A stretch of 64,000 nucleotides of DNA from contig OX155964.1 of assembly GCA_944548615.1 (NCBI GenBank), positions 20,006,653-20,070,652 of the forward strand, written 5' to 3'. A model generated the notes under the pieces. It made no database searches. It had not been told where the DNA came from and saw only the letters and a list, made by a program, of their open reading frames with translations. Source of the DNA: Micropterix aruncella (lineage: Eukaryota; Arthropoda; Insecta; Lepidoptera; Micropterigidae). This document shows, piece after piece, positions 24,501 to 39,500 of this stretch. Each line of letters begins with the position of its first letter. Within the stretch, counting starts at the first letter, position 1. The translations under genes and the position numbers were made by a program.

Positions 24501-27500
24501 GTTATCATTGGTTAAATAATGGGTTTTTAAAATCGATCAGTCCTTTATAAAGAAAACATTCATTATCATTGTTATTATAGATGGCCAAATAAATTGCTAT
24601 TAGTTTTGCCAGACAATGCTATCAATGCCACCTGCATGTCGTTGGAGTAGAAGGGTTGCCAAAAAGTACTACGGCATTGAGCAATCTAGTCAATACCCTA
24701 TATAGTCAATGGTAGATGATAAGTATAATGGTGTGCGCTGGCATGCAAATATCTGTCAGTATGAGTGGCCTTCTGACACAACTAGAGTTGCCAACTACAG
24801 CGGGCGAGCCCGTCACCTCAGGAAGTTTTAACGATTATTCGTTCTGTCTCCATGAAGTGAGCGCAGAAGACTTGGATAAAAACAGTCCACCATCAAACTC
24901 CGCCACAAGCCCGTAAGAGGCCAACGCCTTAACCGCGAGATAGCTAGGAATGCTACTAGATTACTCCAGTCTCTCGATTGGTTACGAGTTCGAGGTCGCT
25001 TGCGCGGTCCTCTTACTTACGAAGCGGTGAAACGGTGTATACCGAATCTATCGCGGACCACGGCATCCTTTGCCCGGCTGTTCACCCAGGATCGGGTAGC
25101 CGATGGTCGTTTCAAGAGCAGCCGCCGTAAGGTCCGCAACCACCCCCGCTCTGTAGGAAACAGTACTGCTTCCAGACTCCCCCGACTGTTAGTCAGAGTC
25201 CTTGGGAGCTAACGGGCCCATGATGAGTTGGCCATGATGACCCATGTGTTCAGGGTCGGTCACACTCACAGGTCAACACCCATCCGATGGCCTCCACGTA
25301 CAGGGTGCGAACCTGGGTAGAACACTGGGTCAACCAGTCTCCCCTGGGAATCAAACCTCTGGCGCTCCTGGACGGTCTGCGCACCGAGCGGCGCAAGACA
25401 ATCGATTGTGCTCTCCGACTAACAGTCGGGGGAGTCTGGGACTGTATTGTTTCCTATAGAGCGGGGGTGGTTGTGTACCTTATGGCGACTGCTCTTGAAT
25501 TGACCATTGGCCATCCGATCCTGGGTGAACAGCCGGGCAAAGGACGCCTTGGTCCGCGATAGATTCGGTTTACTCCGTTTCACCGCTTCATAAGGGAGAG
25601 GAACGCGCAAGCGACCTCGAACTCGGAACCAATCGAGAGACCGGAGAAATCTGGTCACAATTGGAAGTAAGGGCGCGAGTGTCTCGAGCCGCTGGGAAGT
25701 AATTCCTGGCTATCTCGCGGTAAGGAGTTGGTCTCTTACGGGTTGTGGCGTAGCTAGATGTCGGATTTGTTATGTCCAAAGTCTTCTACGCTCACTGCAC
25801 GGTCGATAGAACGATGAATCGTTAAAACATCCTGCGGTGACGGGTTCGCCCGTTGTGGTTGACATCTCAATATGTTAGTCAGAGTGCGCAATCGATTGGC
25901 AATGCCGCACGGAGCGCAGACCGTCCAAGAGCGCCAGAAGATTGATTCCTAGGGGAAACTAACCGTAAGGCCAGAGTCCTACCCAGGCTCGCACTTCATG
26001 CGTGGAGGCCGTCGGATGGGTGTTGACCCATGAGTGTGACCAACCCTGAACAGAATGGGTCTTTGTGGCCAACTCAGCAAGCGCCCCTTAGCTGCCTTCT
26101 GATACACTGTATGTCTGAGAGTCTGTGCCGTTACACTGTATATCCGATGCACTATATGTCACTTCTCCTTATGACCTTGACGTCCAAGAAAGCCAGAGAG
26201 CCATCTTTTTACACAACTGCTCAACAAAGAAGGAGTGTAATGTGTTCAGAGTTCATCTATGTATGATTTCCGTTTCTTTATTCCACCATAACTTCTAAAC
26301 ACTTGAACCGATGTAGAAATGTGTGGTATTGTTAGAATCGATATGTCAACCGAGTGTCATAAGGTACCTAAACTGTCCAAATATAAAGTAAGCAGTTGTC
26401 TAAATGTCCAAATGTCCGAATGTCAATAAATTAATAAAAATATATCATGTTTAGTGTCAAATGAAAGGTCTGATTCAGTACATTCCGGAAATATACATGT
26501 ATCTAAATGGATAAATATAAAAACCGTAAAATGGTTAATATTAAAAAACCATAGTAAAAATAATTATAAATACAGTAGTTCACTTTCTGTCTGTTTATGT
26601 TTTTTATTATTTTTAATATATTTACTTGTTCCACTACTAGGTGAATTGGATTTTTTTATTATTTTATAATGTTGAACGACTGCGATACCCCGTTCCCGGC
26701 CTTCGAGTTCACGCAGCATACTTTTTAAAAGTTAGCGGTCTTTTGAGAGCCTCAGTAAAATAACAAAACCTTACCAGTAAATATTCCCCCAGCCTGTGTC
26801 TGCACACCGCTAGCGTTATTAACTGCCGTGCGAGTAAATGATCCAGTAGTCGGCATACTCTTCACAAAAGAACCAAATACGTTACATAGCCCAAGCGCCA
26901 TCATTTCCTGAGTTGCATCCACAATTTTGCCGGCGGCTAAAAGTAAAATCGTAATATAGAACAAAATCCAAGAAAAAATGGGTTATTATTTAAAATGTAG
27001 GTAAAAAATGGTTGTGTTTTTTTCATTACATTTCTTAACCCCTCATGACAGTAACGCCCCGAATCAGGTACGATGTATTGTAGTCAATGCTCAGTAACGT
27101 CCCAAAACGGGTACGAGCGCGACGCAACAAACCGCGCTCTCAACGAACTGAATTTACACCAAAATCACAGTGCAACCACCCCCTGTTAGATATGTGTGAG
27201 AAAGACAGATAAATTCTGTATTGTACGATTATTCAGTCGTGCTTCTCGCAGTCTAGAATCCCTAATATAATTCTTTGTATTCTGGGGGCACTTCGAGTGC
27301 TGCCATTGCTCGGATCTGTGCTTCTCTTCGGATATTATGTAGCTTCTCTTCGGATATATGTATGAAAATAAATAAAACGAACTAATAGATTTGGTAAAGC
27401 ATGTAATAACGTACACAAATGTGTTTACGATTTCTAGATAGGGTTTGTATTTAGAGATAAAACGTCGATATCGCTGAATAAGTGAGTTTTTTTCAGTTCT

Positions 27501-30500
27501 CCAACTTTCTAATTCATAATTATCTAATTGTTTTAAAAAATGAGGTTTTAATGTTTCAAATTTCAATGCGATCATTCTACAATTCTTCTTGTCATGATCC
27601 ATCAAGTAGTTTCTTTCTTATGATCGTTTTTCTAAAGTGCCATATTTTTGACCTTTAACTCTCAGAAATGACATGTGACTGCCAAGATTTACACCCGCCG
27701 CTTGAGGGGTTAATAACAATACTTGTTTACGATATACCAGACAATTTTTTTACACAATAGACTCATTTACGACCATTTTTTGTATTTGGAATCGTAGGAA
27801 CAATTTGACGTACCACGTACGCTTTGTGGGTTTGTTTTTTTTAATTTTTTAATCTGAACATACATGATATGGTTTGTTGCGTTTGGGCGATAATATAGCG
27901 GACGTATCTCGTACGTTTGAATGGGTAGCGCCTACCTACCCATTCGAACGTACGAGATTCTCCTACCGTAGTTTGTCAGAAGGACTTAACTACCCATTCG
28001 GGGTGGACGCAAATGGACTTAAACCTTCAGGCCTCGGCCCCTCAGCCGATTGTCAAGTTGATGTCCCAAAAAAAATTTGTAAAAATTAGTAAAAAAATTG
28101 AATTATGACACTGTCTCACCAAAACATTAATTACTGCCAAACCACTGTACCCATAATTAAAATAAAACATATTAACATAATAAAATAAAACAAATTAAAT
28201 TAAAATAAAATTAAAACGAGGCCGCCACGCTGAATCGTGTTGTGGCCGATATCGGCCATTTGGGGCTCTGGGGGTTAAGAGTCAGCGGAGAAATTGAACA
28301 ATACTATGTCAATCGAAAAAAAACATTTTTCGATCAACAAGGTTATGGTTGCCCTTAATAATAAATAGAAATTGAATAAGTGCATAAATATTCCGTTATT
28401 CTACTCATTAAATACAAGCAGAGGTTATGTCGCAATTCGAATGACAGCTGAGGCCTGAGTCTAGTCAAGTTGACAACATAACGAACCGAATTGGTATTCG
28501 GTTTGTATTCAGTACCGAAAAAATGTATCACCTTAATCCGCCGACTAACTAATCTAGGTTTAAAGCTGGTTTATTAATACCCAAATTAAGAGATAATACA
28601 CGGACTTAGTATTCCAAGGATAGTCTGCAGATTATGGAAATCTATTTAATAACACCGTCTCGAGAGTTATTAAATAGATTTCCATAATCCGCAGACTTTA
28701 CACATATTTTGATGATACTACGGGTACTCAAATCGGACTGAAAAAAATAAAATTTTAATATTATAATCCTTTCAAGACATTGACCTTGTATTGCTTTCAT
28801 AAATATTATGGAGATCCAAGATAGATTAACTTTATTCATAAAAGAATTTTGATTTCTTTCCCAAAATACTGAAATTGTGGAAACACTGGAAATATGTATG
28901 AAATTGAGCGATAACCGTTTACATTTGAAATTTCGGAGTGTAATGGTCTTCAGTCATGGTTACAAAAACCATTAATCGCAATATCTCTTGATATGACGAA
29001 TCACGAAAATGCAAGTAAGGAGAAATAGCATGTTTTCAAACTGCTCTTTGTTGTAGACTAACAAGGAGATAACAGCCTTGAAATAAGGTGTCGGATAGAA
29101 CAAGCTCGAGCCGCCTTCACAAAATGAAGAAATTTCTATGTGATGGAAGGCTTAAAATGAAACTTCAAGTTCGCCTGGTACGCTGTTACATTTTCTCCAT
29201 TCTACTACACGGTGTAGAAGCGACAAGCATGGACACTTATGGATGCTATGTGCAAGAAGGTGGATGCATACAAAATGTTGATCTACAGGAAGAAGTTAAG
29301 GACTTGGGGCCGTTGGGATTAATTAACGGAATTGCATTTTCAATTCTGTCGATCGAATGCAATAACAAGACACACACTTACAGACATGCACACATACATA
29401 TAACACGTCATAGTAGGGTTGGTTGTAAGAGATTGTCATATGACAATAAACCCGCCCATTGTGACATTATCACAATAAAGAGTATAAACAAACAAACAAA
29501 CAAACTTCCTGGAGATACAAAATGCGAAATGGAATAGTTTTGCAACGCGCAAGTAAATCGTTGGTGGTTCTAAAAACCATCAAAAGAAGGAAGATGGAGT
29601 ATCTTGGGCACATTATACATTATCAAAAATATGAGCTATTACAACTGATCGTCCAAGGGAAGATACAAGGCAAGAGAAAAACGGCAAGTAGAGGAACATC
29701 TTGGTTTAAAAATCTACGCCAATGATTTGGGGCCAGCACCCAATCCTTGTTCAGAGCAGCTGTGTTGAGGGGTACAAGTCACCTTAATGATCGTCAATCT
29801 TCGGTAGAAGATGCCACCCCTAGAAGAAGAAACTGCTCTTTGATACGGCTCTGTGACCAGGCCCTTTAGGGTGGTTCTTACGTATTTGCCACATCTAGTT
29901 TTGCAGCGAATGGAACTATCTAAATTTGCAGCTCGACATCTTCATCGTCGTCGAGGCACTGGCCTCTTCAAATGCAGGAACACATGGTAGTCACTGGGCG
30001 TTAAATTGGGGCTGTACGGCGGTGATCAAGTTGTTCCCACGTCCAGAAATGACCTTGTTGCAGTGGTTGTCTAATCAGGCGGCAGATTTCCACGACGATG
30101 GTATTCAAAAGCTGTTTGTACGATACGATAAGTGCCTTAACCCCTAGAGATTACAACAGTATTATGATGGGCCCGACTTCAGTCGGTGAATTCCATGGCA
30201 GCTTCATTTGTATTTTTAGTATAGTTGTCTATTGATATTCAGAATGTGCATGCTATGTATTGTATATATTTAGAATACTTACAGAATGCTTTGGCAATGG
30301 CAATGCTCTCCAGGATTGATATTAGAGGCAGAGTAATCAAACTGGTCCCTAGTTCAGATACCATGTCCGTGAAACTGTGAGTTTCGTTCCCTACGACTGT
30401 TGAAAATGGTGGTAGACTAATTCCTGGTAAACCTTCCTGAATATAACCTGAAAATAGATATCAATTTTAGAAAAGGTTCTTAAATTTAACATTTTCCTAA

Positions 30501-33500
30501 ATGCTGATAGGTTGAACTGGTAAGAAACATTTTATTGCATCTATAAAAAACAATATATAAATTATTGACATTCGTAGAAATAATTGTAACACTTTCATCC
30601 CTCTTTTATCAATTCTTTTATTCTCTCCAGTCACTATCGGCTCGATTGCGTTTCTTCGTGAACTAATATCGGAAATTAGTTCATGTGAACGAGACAGGGC
30701 AATAAGTTAGAGCAGAATGTGAAATAAACGGTTGACATTTTTCCGCATCAAAACAACTCACCAAAAATATATACCTAAAATATATACCTAACTAACAAGA
30801 TTAATTATTAAGTAAACCTTTCGGCTACAACCGAGGCTCGTGGTCAGCTTTCTGAGACAAAACTGTTTATCCGGCGAAACGGCTCTGGATTGTTCAAATT
30901 GTGGGTTAGCAAATGAATTACATTAAAATAGGCCTTATTGGGTCGATTATTTTCTCTCAACCGTTAAATGGAATTTTTTACCCAAAAATGGTAAAACTCA
31001 TGTTTTTGTGAGTCAAATGTTTGCTGTTTATTGCACTCTATACATGGCAAAATACTATATATGTATTTAAGATGGCACCTACCTGTCAATGAGAACGGCT
31101 CGCTGTCCCACTGACTCTTCAGAAGCCAGGCTATGAAGCATCCAAAAACCACCACCACAGCATTTCTACTCAGAGAGACAATCCAATTGAATTTCCATAG
31201 TACATTCCTGGCCGTAGAGAATTCCGGGTTGCTTGTTCTGCTACTGAACGAGCCTAATTGCTTTAAAATTAATAACAAAATTATAGACATCTTCATTTTC
31301 AATCACAATTTAGATGTAAACATTTCATTAAAGTCTGTTGCAATAATAAATAAACAAAGTCACTCGCTTTTGATTCTAAAATGAAATTTAACCGTTTAAG
31401 AACCATGGAACATATGTGTACCATAAATTAAAAAATCATTTCATAAATAATCGCATAGGGAAAATTTATAAATTATATTTTTTCCATGTTATTGAGATAT
31501 CAAAATCTTAATATTAGCACAAAGATATTAAATAATTGTTTAAAAATAAACCGTAACATATATTTTTTTAATATCGCAAATGACTAACGAACTCTGGTGA
31601 TTTTAACCCTTGGAGTAAATGGGTATTTTCATGGATGCATCTGTCTCTTTTGCAGGATTTTCGGCGACATCGACCTTAAAGTACTATAACTACGAAACTA
31701 CTACACCAATCATAAAAAGAACAACTGCACAATGATTGCATTGAAATTTCGAATATAGAATATTGAAATATCATTTTGTAAAACAATTAGATAATTATGA
31801 ATAAATATGAGAACGTCAAAGAAGTGAAAAAAACGCGGAACCAGATCTGGTCGTATCATACTCAATGGATAATTGTTTCAGAACCAGATTTGGTCGTATC
31901 ATACTCAAGGGGTTAAATAAATATATACAATATTTATGGCGACTTTTTCAAAATGATATTTTTATTTTATTATATTTTTTAGTACGTATGATGTCTGAGT
32001 TAAATAATAAAATAATGGAATTTTGGAAAAAGTTGTAACTTTGCATCTTTATCTAATCAATTTATACAAAATCTATTGAACCACATTTCACAAAACTGAA
32101 GAAACATGTTTAACAGATTTATGTATCAACATATTTATGTATTCCGTACTCTACTGCAAAGCTTATGGTCCTACCTCAAAGGGTTAAAACAAAAATAGTA
32201 AATTAACGTCCCTCTTCAGTGTTATGCTTATTAGCGGAAGATAAGACATATTGATGCAAACTTGGATAAAACCCACTTTCTATGGCTTTGAAGGGGGGAG
32301 AGGGAATGGGTGGTAAGGTGCACGTTCACATGTGGCAAGATAGATGTCTTAAACCTACCATTACCAGTCCATAGTCCTTCCACTACCACAATCCTACCAC
32401 TACCAGTACTTAGTCCACCGCTTACCCCCAGAAATGTAATAAAGGTATTATGACGGGCCCGAATCCGGTTGGTGAATTCCATTGGGATTCACCGATCTAC
32501 GTTTGTATTTATTTATATCAAGTATTCGGTAAAAGATGTCAAAACTATTGATGTTATTCGTTTTTGCTGAACAAAAGTTTGAAATATGCGCATCCTATTC
32601 AAATATAATAATAACTTCACTTACTTTAAGCAGCAGCAGAATAATAATAGTGACCACACCAAGAATGGAATCCCACAATTTTATAGAATGGATATTTTTA
32701 AATAAATTCTCAATGGATTCCAAAAAAGTATTAGTAGCACCTGAAGAAATAAAAACAAAAAAAATATTTAAAAAAAATAGGTTAGGTTAGGTTTTTAGCA
32801 CTTTGGGGAACTAATTAAAATTACACCTTTCCTAGTACTCCTGCTCCAGGTGTCCCGGAGCAGGCGTACTAGGTACCAACACCTAGTATTTAACCTAACT
32901 TCTCTTTTTATTTGTTGCTTCTAGGATTATTATTATCTTTTTTTTCTGTATTATTTATTGACTAGCAACACGACTATTTTAATTACTACTTCTTATAACT
33001 GATTTTTTTATTTTTGAAATGATTATCTCTATGTTATTTTTCTCTATTTGCTGATTATCATTGCAATTACAATTTTATTGTATTTTTTTATTAATATTAT
33101 TATTTTAATAATATTTTTACTGGTTATATTTTGATTTCATTATTACTTTTTTATTTTTCAACATGATTATGAATTAAGTATTAAATATAACTCTTAAAAT
33201 AACTCTCAAAATTTGATTTACTATCTTTCATTTTTTATTTTTTCTTTTTCACAGTAATAGTACTTTAATAAGTGTGCGCACAATATAAAACTTACAAGTG
33301 ACCTAGTCGAGTCTGCCTTGGTACGGGCTTCGGCCTAGTTAGGCAGACTTTGTGAATTACGTTTTGGAACATTATTTACAAATATAAATGTATTCTTATT
33401 GTTATTCTAGTTGTAACGGTTTTCAAGCGCCCGGAACGTTTCTCATTTAAAATGCACATACGACCATGTTTGTACTCGGCCACCCAATGTTTCGCCATTG

Positions 33501-36500
33501 TAAATCCAGAGGATTCAGGGTATACAAATTCTGACTCGTCTTTTATTTCCTTAGTCTTTTTCCCTTTCAAATCAAGGAATTTTATCACTGTGCGATACTA
33601 AATTTTCTCCATTGTTGACAGACGATGTTAGCTGACAACTTTGGAAGAGTGACTTAATTTTTTACTGTTTACATATATCAAGGCCATCTATCGGAAAGCG
33701 AAAGTTTTTTTTTCTACAGTTGCGTTATGTCAATGAGGCTGGAAACTTTTCAAATGATCCTCGTAATAATGTAGAACAATTAATTTTTCTTACCTGATAT
33801 ACCGAAAAGTGCTTTTAGCTGCGAAGACAAAATAGTCAAAGCCGCTCCAGAAGTAAAGCCGACAGTTACAGGTGTCGATATAAATTGCACTAGAAAACCT
33901 AAAAATAAAATTTTAAAATATTTAAACAGCTCTTTCCTCCCTGAGATGACAGACAGCGAAGCTTCTCTCTCAACTCGTGATGTGGTCAAATTTTCTGAGT
34001 TCATGCACAGTATACCAGACAGTAGCTTCTCTTAGAACAAAATTGAAATCAAAGCGAATATGTCACGAGTCGTAAGGGCTCGGATGGTCGCCAGATGTTT
34101 CGCTACTCGGCCCACACAAATACCCGAACGCTTTAGGTTGGCAGCCTTTACCTGCCCTTAATGCGTACTGTTAGCGTTCGTCGTGACGAACCCCTCTGCC
34201 CACATTTCACCGCTTCGTAAGGGAGAGGATTGCGCAAGCGACCTCGAACTCGGAACCAATCGAGAGACCGGAGAAATCTGGTCACAATTGGTAGTTAGGG
34301 CGCGAGTGTCGGGCCCGCCAGGTAACATAACTGGCTATCTCGCGGTAAGGCGTTGGTCTCTAACGGGTTGTGGCGTAGCTAGACGCTGGATTGTTTTGTC
34401 CTCCAGGGAGATAGAACGACTAATCGTTAAAACTCCCTGTGGTGACGGGCTCGCCCGTTGTAGTCGACAACTCAAGTTGCCCACATTCCTCGCACCCTCT
34501 TCCCGCATTGCCTTGTAGCTCGAGTGAAGCTACTGGGTGGTATACTGTGGTTCATGTATGTATCAAATGGAGACAATTTTATAGCACTAGTCCCATTTCT
34601 TTAACCCTTGGGTTTGCTTGCATACAACTTCTACAGACATACATTCTTAGTATGCTTGCATACAACTTCTACAAACAAATTCTTCTTCGCAGCTTCAAAA
34701 ATTTCGTGTGGAATGATTGGCTTCCGAAAGGTTAATAGCCACACCTTATATACGTTTCATATTATTAATCTTTATTCAATGTACGATGCTGTATTCATAA
34801 TGGGAATGTTCAATGCCATACTCTTCCGCTAGAGGGCGCATAGACAACTATTCCACAGTCTCGAAAGAATCAAGCAAGCAATTCTTTTGGAGTAGCATTT
34901 CCCATCACTATCTGGTGGTGTGTTGTTTTTCCCTTCACACCTTTCAGGAACAGAAGACGCCCGCAACTACAATATCAAAATCTCAAAATCAAAAAAATCT
35001 TCAATGACATATAATGGTCATAATAATATTATCTGTTCCTATTGCTATAACGAGCGAATATTATCTGTTCCTATTGCTATAACAACCATTTAAGGTCATA
35101 TTTGCCGCCTTCACGTTGTTGGATCATTATAGCCTACATCCCTGGCCAAATTGTTAGACGCACCATGCATCTCAGTAACAATATGCAGTATTTCAATATT
35201 GACAAACTTTAACCCTTGGAGTAAATGGGTATTTTCATGGATGCATCTGATTCTTTTGCAGGATTTTCGGCGACATCGACCTTAAAGTACTATAACTACG
35301 AAACTACTACACCAATCATAAAAAGAACAACTGCACAATGATTGCATTGAAATTTCGAATATAGAATATTGAAATATCATTTTGTAAAACAATTAGATAA
35401 TTATGAATAAATATGAGAACGTCAAAGAAGTGAAAAAAACGCGGAACCAGATCTGGTCGTATCATACTCAACGGATAATTGTTTGAGAACCAGATTTGGT
35501 CGTATCATACTCAAGGGGTTAAAACATGGTTTTCTTTTTAGTGTTTACAGTAAATAATGAAAATACAATCTTGACTTATGTGACTTATAAATTTATTAAT
35601 TACATGTATACATCATGTTATACAAGTTATAAAGTCATTTTAATTATGACTATAATGTATCCTTATTTGTATAAATATTTTGGCTAACATTGTAGAAATT
35701 AGTCTGCCCATGTATTTTGATGATAAAAATACTACAATTCCACACATAACCAGAAAATATTCTTTTATTTACACCATTAAACACCATTTGGTATATTTTT
35801 TGGTTGACTAACAGATGTCAATTGCGAAAATATTTGGCCTTATTCGCTTTTTGTTTTGCTTGCTTGTTTGTGTGATTTGCAATTCTTGATTATACGTAAG
35901 CACAAACACGACATATGAAAGGTTATGTGTGGTTTACTTTCCTTAACACACTTTTATCTGTTGTATCTGTATTTGCTTGCGGGCTGGTTTACTAATCGAA
36001 ATTATTGCAAAACGCTTGCTTTTTGCACTTTTACCAATGGAAATAAGGCCAAATCAATGCCTAAATATCAAAAAAATACTATGATGCATAAGTTTTTAAT
36101 ACCTAGACTCATATTTAGTATATAGAATTTAAAGGTTTCAATAACAATTTAACAACTACAGAGAAATTTTAGGAATTTTATTATTCCATGCAAGATCCAT
36201 TTCTCATAATTAAGTCAACAACAATATATTGTTCATTATAACCATAAACGCTAAGAAGTTAGCAATATTTTTAAATTTGTCAAAATTGTAAATTGCATAT
36301 TAGTATTGAAAATGTCTAATAATATAGCCAGGGACTGTATATCTGGTTCCATAAAGTTATTAAAAGTATTAAAGTGAGCTTACCTAAATGCAGTAATCCC
36401 ATTAGGAATATGAGAACACCGCTGAGGAAAGTGATTAAAATGGCATAGTCCGCATTTAGCCCTACCACATGCTTTTGAACCATGAGAGATAATATAGCGG

Positions 36501-39500
36501 TTGGTCCAATCGTGATATCTTTACAGCTACCGAATACCACATACACAAAACATCCCATGAATGCAGCATAAAGACCATACTGTAAAGAGTGAAAAATGCA
36601 TGCATTAACACTCCAGAGAGGATTAGAAAAAGGATATCTTGATGAAAAAATTGTATTCAATAATTCAAAAAATCGGTTGTGTCGCCCCTAGATTATCCTG
36701 GCAATTAGCTAATAACGTCATTTCATTTAATTCAAAAATCGAATTGAAAATGCAGGTCGCCGTAAAATTTGACATTAAACATTCGAATTTTGAACGAGTG
36801 ACACAACGCAGTGAAGATTTAAATTTCGAACAAGGCGTTGCGCAATATCTAATGCGCAATGGCCGCAAATTTAAATATTTGATTCCTTATACATTTATAT
36901 GGCCGACTTTAAATATTATTTGTGCAGCTTGTATATGAGATATCCCAACCAAAATTTCCCAAAGTGATTACAGTACAATACAATACAATCAACTACTCCA
37001 GTAGATAGGCATTCCTACACTTGGATGCATCACAAAATTAAGTGCTAAAAATTTAATTATTAAAAGCTGATAGTGGTAATTATGATAGTGGTCATGGCTG
37101 TAATATTATAGTCAATATAACCTATATACAAATAATCAAAATATACTAATGTGATTTAATAGTCAGGAAAAAATTATTTAACCCCTTGAGCGGCAAACGG
37201 GACAATTGTCCCACAATTGAAATTACCGTAGAGCGGCAAAGGGGACATCTGTCCCAGCCGAAATCGGCGCCGATGTTTTCCAATTATTTACCCTTGATAC
37301 CTCACATAAATCATACGGCCTGTGGTATGTGCGAAAAGAGGTGAAGATTCTCTGTCGTTAACTAGTTGGTTCATTATTTTTCATACAGTCGCCATTTTTT
37401 AGTCTATGATTGAACCAAACCAAACCAAAAACTTCAATATTCATGTTGATTTTCAACACCGAATATTTTTTTATTTTTGTATGGGTATAAGTAAAACGAA
37501 GTCATAGGTTGAATGAAGCATATTAATTATGATAAAAGTATTCACAATTTCTTGTATAGGGTGATTTATTTCCAGAAAAAAACATAGAAATGTTGGACAA
37601 GGCAGTTTTTTTCTGTACCACAACTTTGACAGATAATTCTGAACAATGCTTATTGCTTTACAAAACGACGTTACACGTATCTAATAGCAAATTTCAACAG
37701 GAACATAAAACAGGTCTTCTTTATACAATCCGTATAGTAGTTTCGGAGTAATCGTCGTTTTCCTGAAACGCTATATTTTTGTTGTGATGTAATCTTCTCT
37801 TCGCGTTCTCTAAGAGAAACTACAATTCAAACGTCAGCGCTCGAGGTATTAAAAGTCAGAATATAGAAATGCAAATTCTATGTATAATAATCAAAGTAAA
37901 ATTATTTTATTGTCAATCCAGCAAAACACAAAGGCATATTGCCTTTGTGTTTTTTTAATAAATAGATGTATAATAAATTATATCAGAATTAGAATATAAG
38001 CTGTCATAATACCATTATGTTTAAAATTTAAAAATTTTACTAATCATGAATATGGAAAATAAACTCAGAATGTTGAAGTTCCTTTATACCATAAATTGGG
38101 TTTCTTACCAAATTATTTACAATTATCTTTTTAAATTGATCCTCTCTAAGACAATGTGCACCGAATTTCAAGTTTCTAAGTCCAATATTGTGAGATTGAC
38201 GTATGACTATAGCTCCCTCTGGTGGTCTGATTTTAACTACAATCTTTTCTACTTTTGCCATGACCAAATGATGCCTGCATGCCAAATTTGAGCATAATCG
38301 GATGAAGAGCTTGGATGATATTGTGAAAGAATACATACAGACAGACAGACACACACACACAGACAGACTTCAGTCTGGAAACTGTTCTAATCGTGTCGAG
38401 AGGGTCAAAATGTATAATCTTCATCTTAGGAAAAAAAAAAAATGCGCATTCACAAGCTTTCCCACCTTGACGGGTGGTTGGCCGAAAAGTAAAATTTGAA
38501 TTTCAACAGGTAACAAGTGAAACTCAATTTGTAATTACCTGTGGTTCTAGTCCAGCTACTACTGCGTAAGCTATTGCTTGTGGGATAGCAGTTAAACCAA
38601 CAGTGATTCCTGAAAAAATATTTAAAACACAATAAATCACCATCATAATTAATATCATTATCGCTACAACTCATTGTGAGTCTGTAACAATCATTTATTA
38701 TATTTGCTGTAGCATAATATACTGTACATAGGTAAAATTTTGTACATAGCTGTGGTGGCGAACGGTTTCGTGCAGCTTGGGCCACAAATCCATTTTGTTC
38801 TCGGATCGGCTCAACTCTTGATTCAGCTCCTATTCAGAAGCCTCCTCGAGTGAAAGGCTACCCCGGGTAAGACTCCTGTATCTAAGGCCTCAAAACTGGT
38901 AGACCGGTTTCTCCCGGCGCCACCGGATGGTTTGCGCACCGGTCGGCGAAGCCAATCGGCTGTGCATTCTGACAAATTTCTGAAAGGGTCTAGAGACTAT
39001 GGTAATACACTGTTTCCTAAGCAGCGGGGGTGGATGTTCACCTGTTGTCATGCCACTCTTGATATGACCTTGGGCCACTCGATCCCGTGTGGCACTACGG
39101 GCAAAGAACGCCCATGTCCACGATAAATTCAAACGCAAACCGCTGTAATACAACAGGTAGAGGTCGCGTAAGCGACTTCGGACCCGTAACCAGTCGGGAG
39201 GACGGAGGTATCCTGAAGGTTAATTCCAGAAGGAGATATCCTGCCAAAACTGGTATTTAAGGGGTGAGACTGCCCGCTGGGTACCTTTCCCAGTGCCTCG
39301 CCGTAAGGCGTCGGACTCTAACGGGCTGCTGGTGAACTAGACAGTAGATTCTCTTGTCCCCGAGTCTTCTACGCTTATCCCACGGCTGAAAGAACGATTA
39401 TATATATCATTATACCAGCCTGGGGTGACAAGTTCGCCCGTTATAGTCGACACCGCCCTACTGTACATAGCTGTCAAGGGAGCTAATGGGCCCTGTTGCA

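Noticed and set aside
25287..25562. 91-codon frame in the R retroposon
   Set aside because: The frame is not kept in the other R copies, which carry stops and indels at the matching positions.
29088..29537. 149-codon frame as a novel gene
   Set aside because: It runs from LINE reverse-transcriptase sequence into an inserted SINE; the continuous frame is accidental.
34602..34735. Short TTAA-bounded segment
   Set aside because: TTAACCCTTGGG and AGGTTAA bound it, but the ends are not inverted repeats and no second copy is seen.
38339..38368. CAGA/CACA tract as a CRISPR-like or regulatory array
   Set aside because: It is a simple microsatellite within a dispersed repeat; no spacer-repeat structure exists anywhere in the window.
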